A DNA stretch of 64,000 nucleotides from SURF-21 sp964510515. GTDB taxonomy: Bacteria; Actinomycetota; Geothermincolia; Geothermincolales; RBG-13-55-18. Shown one piece after another: positions 1 to 7,849 of this stretch. A program made the position numbers and the translations under genes. The notes beneath the pieces are model-generated. The model was not told the DNA's origin. It ran no database searches and saw only the letters and a program-made list of their open reading frames with translations. Every line of letters starts with the position of its first letter. Position 1 is the stretch's first letter. The stretch spans positions 18,268 through 82,267 of the forward strand of contig CAZEAU010000007.1 of the NCBI GenBank assembly GCA_964510515.1, in the 5' to 3' direction.

Positions 1-431
1 AGGCAGGCCTCCTCGGGGGTCATGGGCTTGAAGGGAAAGCTCTTGGTCTTGACGATGACCGGCTCCTCCTCCTCCTCCTCCTTTTCCACGAGCGCGGCCA
101 ATTCCTTGAGGGGTTTTTTCACCTGGTGCGAGCGGTCGATCATCTTCTTCTTCGCCCTGCGCGCCTGCCGCTCCAGCTTGCTGGAGACGAGGTCGATGGC
201 CTGATACATATCCGCGGCCGATTCCTTGGCCCGGATGATGGGGCCGCTGGAGAATATGGTGACCTCCACCACCTGGCTGTCCTGTATCTTGGGGTTGCGC
301 TCCACGCTCATCTCTATCTCCGTCTTCAGGATGCGGTCGAGGTATTTCTCAACCTTGCTCACCTTCTCCAGGGCGTAGCTCCGCAGCGCCTCGGTGATCT
401 CCAGGTTCTTTCCCTTCACGATGATCTGCAT
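1..431 (-). CDS. hpf: Long-form ribosome hibernation promoting factor, partial (3' end outside window)
   Basis: HPF-long/RaiA family. These proteins bind the 30S decoding region and pair ribosomes into inactive 100S dimers during slow growth. Only the first 143 codons are present; the rest runs off the left edge. The ATG at 431 follows the strong SD GGAGGAGAAGGGAG. Residues 1 to about 100 read as the S30AE alpha/beta domain (begins MQIIVKGKNLEITEAL). A basic helix (RRAKKKM), a linker with five consecutive Glu, and the first residues of the C-terminal dimerisation domain (KPMTPEEA) follow, so this is the long form. An intrinsic terminator ends about 26 nt before the ATG, leaving no room for a separate promoter, so expression should depend on read-through from the structured leader at 612-853. 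Confidence 0.93.
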   Translation of the reverse strand, partial: MQIIVKGKNLEITEALRSYALEKVSKVEKYLDRILKTEIEMSVERNPKIQDSQVVEVTIFSSGPIIRAKESAADMYQAIDLVSSKLERQARRAKKKMIDRSHQVKKPLKELAALVEKEEEEEEPVIVKTKSFPFKPMTPEEAC

Positions 432-456
432 TACGCCTGCTCCCTTCTCCTCCGCC

Positions 457-488
457 AAAAAAACCCATACCAGGTTGGGCGGTATGGG
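457..488 (-). terminator. Intrinsic terminator in the hpf leader (possible attenuator)
   Basis: Read on the minus strand, a perfect 8-bp stem CCCATACC/GGTATGGG (481-488 with 464-471) encloses a 9-nt loop and is followed by seven T (457-463). The T run ends about 26 nt before the hpf ATG and directly before its SD. It could end the comF/leader transcript or act as an attenuator for hpf. Confidence 0.8.
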
Positions 489-611
489 CCTATTTCGGGA
501 CCCGCTCGCGCTCGCTCCCGGCCCGGGCTCAGGCCTGGCGCTCGCGCTCCGGACTCGCATAAGCCTAACACAGGACAAACCCTCTGCCAACGAAAGGCCA
601 TCATCCCATAG

Positions 612-853
612 GAAGGCTTCGATGCCCGGCTGACCTGGTCTTTGACCCCACACCCGCCTGCCGAGCGGCTCGCGGGGGGCGATATCCCTCGCGGGTCCGT
701 GTCGCCCTCCACTAATACGCTTCTCCAGCTTATGCGCCGGGCAGGTCTTACCCCTAAGCCGCACCATGCTCACCAACCAAGAGTTGGCTTACGTGGGTCG
801 TTTCGCCTGCGGCTGGCATCGACTTTCAACCACAGACCCGGGCCGAAGCCTTC
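612..853 (-). ncRNA. Large structured leader RNA upstream of hpf, candidate raiA-motif RNA
   Basis: Seen in sequence: on the minus strand a 10-bp perfect long-range helix pairs GAAGGCTTCG (844-853) with CGAAGCCTTC (612-621). It is extended across a short bulge by CCCGG/CCGGG (838-842 with 625-629). Inside, GCGGCT (757-762) pairs with AGCCGC (665-670) and CCTGCC (740-745) with GGCAGG (657-662). These two helices interleave as a-b-a'-b', which is a pseudoknot. A local hairpin CCAAC/GTTGG is also present. A perfect TATAAT at 860-865 would place the first nucleotide at about 853, exactly at the 5' end of the closing helix. Known: raiA-motif RNAs of roughly 200-250 nt occur upstream of raiA/hpf genes in Clostridia and Actinobacteria. 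Inference: this is a member; I could not compare it with the covariance model. Confidence 0.62.
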
Positions 854-859
854 GCTCCC

Positions 860-865
860 ATTATA
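860..865 (-). promoter_or_regulatory. TATAAT -10 element for the hpf leader RNA
   Basis: A perfect TATAAT on the minus strand, seven bases upstream of the closing helix of the structured RNA. No good -35 hexamer is visible 16-18 bp upstream. Confidence 0.5.
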
Positions 866-946
866 TCGCATGGGGGAAACCCTCCGCTCGCCCGCGGGGA
901 GCGCGCCCGGGCGCTCGCTTCGAGCGGGCCGGCAGGCGCCGCCGCA

Positions 947-1684
947 TCATCCCCTCCGCCACCCCTCCCCCTCGGGCGCGGCGCCGGGAAGCGCGCCCAG
1001 CAGGTCCCGGGCCAGGACGCAGGCGATGACCGGGCCGGCCCCGCCCGCCTTGAGGGCGGCCGCGCAGGCGGAGAGCGTATGCCCGGTGGTGAGGACGTCG
1101 TCCACCAGGACCACCTCCTCGCCGCGCAGGCGCTCCCCAGCCGCGCGGAAGGCGCCATGAACGTTGCGCCTCCTCTCCTCGTGGCCCAGGGAGACCTGGG
1201 CGGGAGCCGGGCGCACCCTTTGCAGCAGACGCCGGGGCTTGAGCCCGAGGGCGCTACCCACTCCCGCCGCCAGCCTCTCGGCGTGGTCGTAGCCGCGCAT
1301 CCTGCGGCGTCGCTCGTGCATGGGCACGAAGGTGAGCAGGGGCTTATGCGCGCGCAGGCGCGGGGCGAGGCTGGTCGCGGCCATGGCCCCCAGGAGCGGC
1401 GCCAGCCTCCATCCGTTGTCGTATTTGAACTTGTGGATGACGGACCTCATGGGCTCCTCGTAACGGGCCAGCGCCACCGTGAAGTCGAGGTGCCGCATGC
1501 GCCCCTCGCACTCCGTGCACCCCTCCGCCGCATGGGGCATGGGAGCCCCGCAGCGGCTGCACGCCGCACCGCGGATGAGGGGGAGAGAGGAGTTGCACGA
1601 CGGGCACAGGGGCACGCCCGCATGGGCGCCGCATCCCGCGCAGCGGGTGGGGAAGAGCAGCTCCAGCAGGCCGTTCACGCACAT
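947..1684 (-). CDS. comF: ComF family phosphoribosyltransferase-like competence protein
   Basis: 245 aa. ComF proteins are cytosolic and support uptake of transforming DNA, together with the ComEC/ComFA machinery. The N-terminal part has a zinc-binding cluster built from CAGC, CPSC, CSRC and CTEC pairs within the first 55 residues. The C-terminal half is a type I phosphoribosyltransferase fold with the PRPP-loop motif VVLVDDVLTTGHT near residue 195, and FVPMHERRRRMRGYDHAE precedes it as usual for the family. Start is uncertain: ATG at 1684 gives the family-typical N-terminus MCVNGLLELLFP; an in-frame ATG at 1702 lies only 7 nt after a possible -10 box and could be a leaderless start. No other competence gene lies nearby. 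Confidence 0.9.
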   Translation of the reverse strand: MCVNGLLELLFPTRCAGCGAHAGVPLCPSCNSSLPLIRGAACSRCGAPMPHAAEGCTECEGRMRHLDFTVALARYEEPMRSVIHKFKYDNGWRLAPLLGAMAATSLAPRLRAHKPLLTFVPMHERRRRMRGYDHAERLAAGVGSALGLKPRRLLQRVRPAPAQVSLGHEERRRNVHGAFRAAGERLRGEEVVLVDDVLTTGHTLSACAAALKAGGAGPVIACVLARDLLGALPGAAPEGEGWRRG

Positions 1685-1709
1685 GGCATACGCTATGTCC
1701 ATGATATAC

Positions 1710-1737
1710 ATCTTATATAACTTATAGCGTAAGTCAA
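1710..1737 (-). promoter_or_regulatory. comF: Candidate comF promoter, near-leaderless
   Basis: On the minus strand TTGACT (1732-1737) and TAAGAT (1710-1715) are separated by 16 bp. The expected start site, near 1703, coincides with an in-frame ATG at 1702. Confidence 0.4.
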
Positions 1738-1761
1738 GGCGTGCGGCGGGACCGGGTCGGC

Positions 1762-2895
1762 CTATTCCTCGACCTCGGGCTCCCCCCTGAAGTGACGGTC
1801 CTTCTCGATGACCGAGCCGGGCACGATGCTCACACCGGGGTGGATGATGCTGCCCTTGCCGATGACCGCGCGGTGGCCGACCACACTGTCCGCGAGCAGG
1901 GCGGCGCCCTTGCCGACCTCCGCCCCCCAGCCCACGATGGAGTCGAGGAGATGGGCGTCCTTGCCGATGTGACCGTCCCCCCACTTGATGCCGCGGTAGA
2001 GTATGGCCCCCTCGTCGATGACCGTGCGGTCCCCGACCACCAGCGGGCCGAACAGCCTCGCCCCCTTCTTCACCTCGCAGTGCGCGCCGATGCAGATGGG
2101 CCCCACCATGGTCACCTCCCCGGAGATGACCGTCTCGTCCCCGATCCACACGTCCTCGCCGATGCGCACCCCGGGTATCTTCACCTTGACCTTGCCGCTG
2201 AGGGCGTCGAAGTTCCCCGCCTTGTACTCCTCCATGCTGCCCACGTCGTTCCAGTAGTCGCCGTGGCGGTAGCCGTAGAACTCGATCCCCTCCTCCAGGA
2301 AGCGGGGAAAGAGCTGGGAGCCGAAATCGTAGAAGCCCTCGGGGATCATCTCCAGCACCTCGGGCTCGAAGACGTAGATGCCGCTGTTGGCCACGAAGCT
2401 GAGCGCCTCCTCGCGGATCGGCTTCTCCTGGAAGCCGGTGATGCGCCCGTCCTTCTCGGTGATGACCACGCCGTACTTGCTGGGGTCGCTCACCGGGGTG
2501 ATGACCAGGGTCGCCAGCCGGCCGTGCGCACGGTGAAAGGAGAGCAGGGAGGTGAGGTCGAGGTCGGTGAGGGCGTCTCCGCTGATGACCAGGAAGGTCC
2601 CCTCCCCCAGCTCGCTCGCCAGCCTTTTCACCCCCCCGGCGGTGCCCATGAGCTCCTCCTCGTAGGAGTAGGTGATGGAGACCCCCCAGCGCTCGCCGTC
2701 CCCGAAATAGCGCGTGATGACGTCGGGGTGGTGATGCAGGTTGACGAAAAGGCGGTGGAAGCCGTGCCGGGAGAGCAGGCTCACGATATGCTCCATCACC
2801 GGCCGGTTGACGATGGGCACCATGGGCTTGGAGATCTCCTCGGTGAGCGGGCGCAGGCGCGTGCCCATGCCGGCGGCCAAAATCATCGCCCTCAT
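1762..2895 (-). CDS. Sugar-1-phosphate nucleotidyltransferase with left-handed beta-helix (GMPP/GlmU-like)
   Basis: 377 aa. The N-terminal Rossmann-like nucleotidyltransferase domain (1 to about 235) starts with the signature GMGTRLRPLT at residues 9-18, and a catalytic-metal Asp lies in VISGDALTDLDL. From about residue 245 the hexapeptide pattern (IGEDVWIGDETVISG, HIGKDAHLLDSIVG) forms a beta-helix. The closest families are mannose-1-phosphate guanylyltransferases and related NDP-sugar pyrophosphorylases; the substrate cannot be fixed from sequence. The ATG at 2895 overlaps the mtnA stop by 4 bp (ATGA), so the two are translationally coupled. It is a paralogue of the enzyme at 6627-7739, suggesting two NDP-sugar supplies or differently regulated copies of the same step. 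Confidence 0.87.
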   Translation of the reverse strand: MRAMILAAGMGTRLRPLTEEISKPMVPIVNRPVMEHIVSLLSRHGFHRLFVNLHHHPDVITRYFGDGERWGVSITYSYEEELMGTAGGVKRLASELGEGTFLVISGDALTDLDLTSLLSFHRAHGRLATLVITPVSDPSKYGVVITEKDGRITGFQEKPIREEALSFVANSGIYVFEPEVLEMIPEGFYDFGSQLFPRFLEEGIEFYGYRHGDYWNDVGSMEEYKAGNFDALSGKVKVKIPGVRIGEDVWIGDETVISGEVTMVGPICIGAHCEVKKGARLFGPLVVGDRTVIDEGAILYRGIKWGDGHIGKDAHLLDSIVGWGAEVGKGAALLADSVVGHRAVIGKGSIIHPGVSIVPGSVIEKDRHFRGEPEVEE

Positions 2896-3926
2896 CTCCC
2901 CGTGCCCTCCTTCAGCTCTCGCAGCGCCTGGCCGTAGGGGCGGCGCGCCACCCCCCTCTCGGTAATGATAGCCGAAATCAATTCGCCCGGGGTGACGTCG
3001 AAGGCGGGATTGCGCGCTGCGGCGCCCGGGGGCGCCACGACCGCGCCCCCACAGGAGGTCACCTCCGCGGCGTCCCTCTCCTCGATGGGGATGGCGGAGC
3101 CGTCCGCGGCCTGCGCGTCCACGGTGGAGAGGGGCGCGGCGATATAGAGCGGGATGCGGTGATGGGCGGCGAGCACCGCCAGGCTGTAGGTGCCTATCTT
3201 GTTGGCGCTGTCGCCGTTGGCGGCTATGCGGTCGGCGCCGGTGACCACCGCGTCCACCTCGCCGCGGGACATGAGGTATCCCGCCGCGTTGTCGCAAATG
3301 ACGGCCATGGGCACGCCCTCCCTGAGCAGCTCCCACGCGGTGAGACGCGCCCCCTGCAGCAGCGGACGCGTCTCGTCCACCCACACCTGGGCGATGCCGC
3401 CCCGCGCGTGCGCGGCCTTGATCACCCCCAGGGCGGTGCCGTAGGACAAGGTGGCAAGCCCCCCGGCATTGCAGTGGGTGAGCACGCGGCAGCCCGGCGG
3501 CAGCAGGTCCGCCCCCAGCTCGCCGATGGCTCGGTCCGCCGCGTCCTGCTCCTGCGCGATGCGGCCCGCCTCCGCCGCCAAGGCGCCGCCCAGCTCCGCG
3601 GCGGGCGTCCTCCCGGCCAGGGAGCGCATGCGCTCCACCGCCCAGCGGAGGTTGACCGCGGTGGGCCGCGAGCGCGCCAGCGCCTCGCAGGCCGCCTCCA
3701 CCTCGCCCGCGGGATCGGCGGCACGCGCGGCGAGGGCCACGCCGTAGGCGGCGGCTATGCCTATGGCCGGCGCGCCCCGCACCCGCATGCCCCTCACCGC
3801 CTCGTCCACCTGCCGCCAGTCCGATATCTCCAGGTAGACCTCCTCGGCGGGCAGCCGCGTCTGGTCGAGCAGGATGACCCTGCCCTCCCTCCAATCGACC
3901 GCCCGGAAAGGCTTTCCTTCCGGCAC
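2892..3926 (-). CDS. mtnA: S-methyl-5-thioribose-1-phosphate isomerase
   Basis: 344 aa, normal family length. Converts 5-methylthioribose-1-phosphate to the ribulose isomer in methionine salvage. Family motifs are intact: RVRGAPAIG (48-56), THCNAGGLAT with the catalytic Cys152, VWVDETRPLLQG, and GADRIAANGD with the catalytic Asp232. The start is GTG at 3926 behind AGGAGGG. It lies downstream of ahcY on the same strand, separated by 356 bp, so methylthioadenosine and S-adenosylhomocysteine recycling are neighbours. The downstream sugar-nucleotidyltransferase overlaps it by 4 bp. The related eIF-2B alpha-type ribose-1,5-bisphosphate isomerases are less likely, because the THCNAGG and DETRPLLQG motifs match MtnA. 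Confidence 0.94.
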   Translation of the reverse strand: MPEGKPFRAVDWREGRVILLDQTRLPAEEVYLEISDWRQVDEAVRGMRVRGAPAIGIAAAYGVALAARAADPAGEVEAACEALARSRPTAVNLRWAVERMRSLAGRTPAAELGGALAAEAGRIAQEQDAADRAIGELGADLLPPGCRVLTHCNAGGLATLSYGTALGVIKAAHARGGIAQVWVDETRPLLQGARLTAWELLREGVPMAVICDNAAGYLMSRGEVDAVVTGADRIAANGDSANKIGTYSLAVLAAHHRIPLYIAAPLSTVDAQAADGSAIPIEERDAAEVTSCGGAVVAPPGAAARNPAFDVTPGELISAIITERGVARRPYGQALRELKEGTGR

Positions 3927-4283
3927 CTTCCCTCCTCTCTCCGCGCCCGCACCTGCGTCGCCCTATACGTCGCCCTATAATAATAAACCACCCTAACCAC
4001 CCGCGCGCCCGGTCGCCGCCCCAAACACCCCCACCCCACGCATAGAGGCATCCGGGCTATACCCCCACCCCATCCGCGCCGCCACCAGCCCGGGCCGGAA
4101 GAGAGCTGGAGGCGAGTACACCCTTCATCTGCGCCGCCACCAGCCCGGGAACTACCAGGTCGGTCGCAGCGAGCGCGCAAGGAGAAGGGTTTCCTCTGCG
4201 CGGGGAGGTACGCTGCGCAGCCGAGCGAGACCGTTACCTGGAGGCCCGGGCCGATAGAAAGACCGATAGAAAGACCAGAGACC
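3927..4283. other. 357-bp gap between ahcY and mtnA, short direct repeats only
   Basis: No gene found. It holds a 19-bp direct repeat (4076-4094 and 4131-4149, core CCGCCACCAGCCCGGG), a 12-bp tandem GATAGAAAGACC (4253-4276), and a doubled GTCGCCCTATA next to an A/T-rich patch near 3970-3985 that could be part of the mtnA promoter. I looked for SAM or SAH riboswitch signatures and saw none. Confidence 0.5.
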
Positions 4284-5540
4284 TCAAGTCCCCATATCCC
4301 ACGAGGACAGGTACTTCTCCTGCTCGCGGGTGAGGCAGTCGATCTCTATGCCCATGCTGGCGAGCTTGTGGCGGGCTATCTCCTCGTCCAGCTCCACCGG
4401 CACGTCGTAAACGCGCCGCTCCAGGGTGGCGTGGCAGCCCTTCACGTACTCTACCACCAGGGCCTGATTGGCGAAGGACATGTCCATGACCGAGGCCGGG
4501 TGGCCCTCCGCGGCGGCCAGGTTCACCAGCCTGCCGTCGGCCAGGAGATAGATGCGGCGCCCGTCCTTGAGCAGGAACTCCTCCACGTTCTCCCGCACCC
4601 TGCGCCTGCTCTCAGCCATCTTCTCCAGGGCGGGGATGTCTATCTCCACGTTGAAGTGGCCGGAGTTGGCCAGGATGGCGCCGTCCTTCATCTTGCGGAA
4701 GTGCTCTGCCCGCAGCACGTGGACGTCACCGGTGACGGTGATGAAGAGGTCCCCCTTCTGCGCCGCCGAGGCGCATCCGGAGACCTCGAAACCCTCCATC
4801 ACCGCCTCCAGGGCGCGCAGGGGGTCCACCTCCACCACGGTGACGTTGGCGCCGAGGCCGCGGGCGCGCGCGGCCACTCCCCGCCCGCACATGCCGTAGC
4901 CGTAAACGACCACGCGCCTGCCCGCGAGCAGGACGTTGGTGGCGCGCAGGATGCCGTCCAGGGTGGACTGACCGGTGCCGTAGCGGTTGTCGAAGAGGTG
5001 CTTGGTCTTGGCGTTGTTCACGGCGATGACCGGGTAGAGGAGCACGCCGTCGTCGGCCATGGCGCGCAGGCGGATGACCCCGGTGGTCGTCTCCTCCGCC
5101 CCCGCCCACACCTTTTCCGCCTCCTCCTTGCGCTTGGAGTGGAGGGTGGAGATGAGGTCGGCGCCGTCGTCCATGGTCAGGTTGGGCTTGATGTCGAGCA
5201 CGGAGTCTATGTGGGAATAGTAGGTCTTGTTGCTCTCGCCCCGGATGGCGAAGACGGGGACCTTGTGGTGCTTGACCAGGGAGGCGGCCACGTCGTCCTG
5301 GGTGGAGAGGGGGTTGGAGGCGCACAGGGCCACCCTCGCCCCCCCCGCCTTGAGGGTGATCATGAGGTTGGCGGTCTCCGTGGTGACGTGCAGGCATGCC
5401 CCCACCCGCATCCCCGCCAGGGGTTTGTCCGCCTGAAAACGCTCCCGGATGCGGCGCAGCACGGGCATGTCCCGCTCCGCCCACTCTATCCTCAGGCGCC
5501 CCTCCGCGGCCAGGGAGAGGTCCTTCACGTCATAGTCCAT
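4284..5540 (-). CDS. ahcY: Adenosylhomocysteinase
   Basis: 418 aa. NAD-dependent hydrolysis of S-adenosylhomocysteine to homocysteine and adenosine, removing the inhibitory product of methyltransferases, several of which are encoded in this window. Visible motifs: HVTTETA (51-57), DDGADLI (124-130), EETTTGV (149-155), VNNAKTK and FDNRYGTGQS around 175-191, and the NAD-binding GYGMCGRG (214-221). It is the shorter form without the roughly 40-residue insertion of many bacterial enzymes, as in archaeal and Thermotoga types. Some archaeal members of that short group act on S-inosylhomocysteine, so substrate choice is not certain. The start ATG 5540 has SD AAGGAG. It follows the dehydratase gene at 5572 by 31 bp. 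Confidence 0.94.
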   Translation of the reverse strand: MDYDVKDLSLAAEGRLRIEWAERDMPVLRRIRERFQADKPLAGMRVGACLHVTTETANLMITLKAGGARVALCASNPLSTQDDVAASLVKHHKVPVFAIRGESNKTYYSHIDSVLDIKPNLTMDDGADLISTLHSKRKEEAEKVWAGAEETTTGVIRLRAMADDGVLLYPVIAVNNAKTKHLFDNRYGTGQSTLDGILRATNVLLAGRRVVVYGYGMCGRGVAARARGLGANVTVVEVDPLRALEAVMEGFEVSGCASAAQKGDLFITVTGDVHVLRAEHFRKMKDGAILANSGHFNVEIDIPALEKMAESRRRVRENVEEFLLKDGRRIYLLADGRLVNLAAAEGHPASVMDMSFANQALVVEYVKGCHATLERRVYDVPVELDEEIARHKLASMGIEIDCLTREQEKYLSSWDMGT

Positions 5541-5571
5541 GTCATGCTCCTTATCGTCGCAGCGTCTGCGT

Positions 5572-6525
5572 TTACACCCGCTCGCGCCAGTAATCCAGCA
5601 GATCCGCGATGGTCTTCTCCAGGGGGATCTCCGGCTCCCAGCCCGTGGCGCGGTTGAACTTGCCGTAATCGCACAGCAGCAGCTCCACGTCCGAGGGGCG
5701 CATGCGCTCCTCCATCTGCCTCACCTCGATGCGGACGTCGCTCATGGAGAGGATGAGGTCGAGCAGCGCCTGTATGCTGATGGCCCTGCCGGAACCCATG
5801 TTATAGACCTCACCCGCCTCGCCCTTCTCCAGGCTCAGCCAGTAGCCGCGCACGATGTCGCGCACGTCGCTGAAGTCGCGCCTGGCCTCGAGGTTCCCCA
5901 CCTCGATGACCGCCTCCTTCTTCCCCTTCTCCACCAGGGCCACCTGGCGCGTGAAGTCGCTGGTCACGAAGACCTGCCCGCGCCGGGGCCCGGTGTGGTT
6001 GAAGGCCCGCGTGCGCACGGTGTAAAGGCCGTAGCTGCGATTATACTGGTAGGCCAGGTAGTCCTGGGCCACCTTGCTCACCGCATAGGGGGAGAGGGGG
6101 CGCAGGGGGTTTTCCTCCTTGATGGGGGCCTCGTGCTCGAAGACCAGGCCGTATTCCTCGCTCGACCCCGCTATCTGCATGCGGGTATCGAGCCCCAGGT
6201 CGCGGATGGACTCCAGCAGGTTGAGCTCGGAGAGGATGTTCGTGGTCAGGGTCTCGGCGGGCGCCTTCCACGAGGTGGGGACGAAGCTCTGCGCCGCGAG
6301 GTGGAATATGTAGTGCGGGCGCACCTCCTCCAGGGCCTTCTTCACCGCGACGTTGTCGCGCAGGTCGCAGTCCAGGAGATGCAGGCGGTCCTCGATGTGC
6401 TCGATGTTGTCCATGCGCGACCGCCAGCGCGCGGTCCCGTAAACCTCGACGCCCCCCCGCTCCAGTGCGTATTCGGCCAGGTGGCTGCCCGCAAAGCCGG
6501 TTATGCCGGTGATCAGTATGCGCAA
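5572..6525 (-). CDS. gmd: GDP-mannose 4,6-dehydratase-like SDR enzyme
   Basis: 317 aa extended short-chain dehydrogenase. The NAD(P)-binding motif GITGFAGSHL is at residues 7-16, the active-site SSE at 121-123, and the catalytic Tyr147-x3-Lys151 is in SPYAVSK. ARRDFSDVRDIV and RPSDVELLLCD are typical of the GDP-mannose dehydratase/reductase group. Inferred reaction: GDP-D-mannose to GDP-4-keto-6-deoxy-D-mannose in the cytosol. It lies one gene downstream of a GDP-mannose pyrophosphorylase (6627) and near a second SDR resembling the reductase (7850), which supports a GDP-D-rhamnose branch. The start is TTG at 6525 behind AAGGAGGAGG; no ATG fits. A dTDP- or UDP-sugar epimerase remains possible. 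Confidence 0.75.
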   Translation of the reverse strand: MRILITGITGFAGSHLAEYALERGGVEVYGTARWRSRMDNIEHIEDRLHLLDCDLRDNVAVKKALEEVRPHYIFHLAAQSFVPTSWKAPAETLTTNILSELNLLESIRDLGLDTRMQIAGSSEEYGLVFEHEAPIKEENPLRPLSPYAVSKVAQDYLAYQYNRSYGLYTVRTRAFNHTGPRRGQVFVTSDFTRQVALVEKGKKEAVIEVGNLEARRDFSDVRDIVRGYWLSLEKGEAGEVYNMGSGRAISIQALLDLILSMSDVRIEVRQMEERMRPSDVELLLCDYGKFNRATGWEPEIPLEKTIADLLDYWRERV

Positions 6526-6626
6526 AAGTCCTCCTCCTTGTCCTCTCCGCGCGCGCCCTCGTCTCGCCGGGCGGCTCTATTTCATCCGTACATTATGACC
6601 TCGTGCGGCCTTAATTTCCACAGGGT

Positions 6627-7739
6627 TCAGAAATGCAGGGTGGAGGGCGGTATCCTGGCCCCCGGCCATACCTTGATGCCGCACTTGAGGTCGTTGTCCT
6701 CCGCGACCTCCGCGCCGCCACCCAGGACGGCGCGGTCGGAGAGATGCACCCTCTCCCCCATGCGCGCCCCGGCGGCGGCCACGCAGCGGCGCAGCACGCT
6801 CTCCGCCCCCACGCGGCATCCCGCGTGCAGCACCGCGCCCTCCAGGTGCGCGCCCTCGCCGATGTCGCATCCCGGGCCCAGCACGCAGTTGCTGGACACG
6901 GTGGCGTGCGGCGCGACGCGGCAGCCCGCGCCTATGAGCGTGGGCCCGAACACCGAGGCCCGGGGGGATATCTCCGCGCCCTCCTCCGCCCATACCGAGG
7001 GCTTGACCGCCTCCCCGCGGAAGTCGAAGGGCATCATGCGCCCCAGGATGTCGTAGTGCGCCTGCAGGTATTTGTCCGGGGTCCCTATGTCCATCCAGTA
7101 GGCCGCGCTGGGGAAGCCGTACATGGCCATGCCCTCCGCGAGCATGCCTGGGAAGAGCTGTCGCTCGAAGGAGAAGCGTTCCCCCGCCGGGACGCGGTCC
7201 AGGAGTTCCGGCTCCAGCACGTAGGTGCCGGCGTTGACGAGGTCGGTCACCACCTGCTCCCAGGAGGGCTTCTCCAGGAACTCCGAGATGCGCCCCCTGC
7301 GGTCCAGCGGCACCAGCCCGTAGGCGGTGGGGTCCTCCACCCGCGTGAGGTAGAGGGTGGCCTTGCCCCCTTTCTCGCGGTGAAAAGCGATGAGGCTGGT
7401 GAGGTCGATGTCGGTGAGCACGTCCCCGTTGAAGACGAGGAAGGTGCCCTCGATATGGCGCTCGACATTCTTGACCGCGCCGCAGGTGTCCAGGGGCTCT
7501 TCCTCGGTCACGCAGGTCAGCTTGACCCCGAAACGGGCGCCGTCCCCGAAATGCTCCTCGAAGACCTCGGACTTGTAAGCGGTCGAGAGCACGATGTCGG
7601 TGATGCCGTGGCGCTTGCACAGGCCGATCTGAAACTCCAGGAAGGGCCGGTTCATGAGCGGCAGCATGGGCTTGGGAACGGTAAGCGTCAACGGACGCAG
7701 CCGCGTGCCCTGTCCTCCCACCAGAATAACCGCCTGCAT
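6627..7739 (-). CDS. Mannose-1-phosphate guanylyltransferase-type sugar nucleotidyltransferase
   Basis: 370 aa. The N-terminal nucleotidyltransferase has GGQGTRLRPL at residues 8-17, PKPMLPL, and the metal-site loop FNGDVLTDIDLTS. YWMDIGTPDKYLQAHYD is characteristic of GMPP-type enzymes (D-x-G-x-P-x-x-Y). The C-terminal quarter has hexapeptide repeats (ISPRASVFGPTLIGAGC) of a beta-helix. Expected reaction: mannose-1-phosphate plus GTP to GDP-mannose, feeding the dehydratase at 5572. The ATG at 7739 has SD GGGAGG; an upstream in-frame start is less likely. It is a paralogue of 1762-2895. Confidence 0.85.
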   Translation of the reverse strand: MQAVILVGGQGTRLRPLTLTVPKPMLPLMNRPFLEFQIGLCKRHGITDIVLSTAYKSEVFEEHFGDGARFGVKLTCVTEEEPLDTCGAVKNVERHIEGTFLVFNGDVLTDIDLTSLIAFHREKGGKATLYLTRVEDPTAYGLVPLDRRGRISEFLEKPSWEQVVTDLVNAGTYVLEPELLDRVPAGERFSFERQLFPGMLAEGMAMYGFPSAAYWMDIGTPDKYLQAHYDILGRMMPFDFRGEAVKPSVWAEEGAEISPRASVFGPTLIGAGCRVAPHATVSSNCVLGPGCDIGEGAHLEGAVLHAGCRVGAESVLRRCVAAAGARMGERVHLSDRAVLGGGAEVAEDNDLKCGIKVWPGARIPPSTLHF

Positions 7740-7849
7740 GCTTCGACCTCCCCATCTTCGCTCAGAATAACCGGGCTGCGGCCTCAAGCTATATTAGGGG
7801 GGCGCGGCCCGCTTGGCAAACCGGGGCCCATGCGCGCACGGCGCCCCGC

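Noticed and set aside
126..611. Open frames on the plus strand across hpf and its leader
   Set aside because: Antisense to the clear S30AE protein and to the structured leader; no SD or motif.
3927..4283. Possible SAM or SAH riboswitch upstream of mtnA
   Set aside because: None of the conserved core sequences I know for SAM-I, SAM-II, SAM-IV or SAH riboswitches can be found on the minus strand; only short direct repeats.
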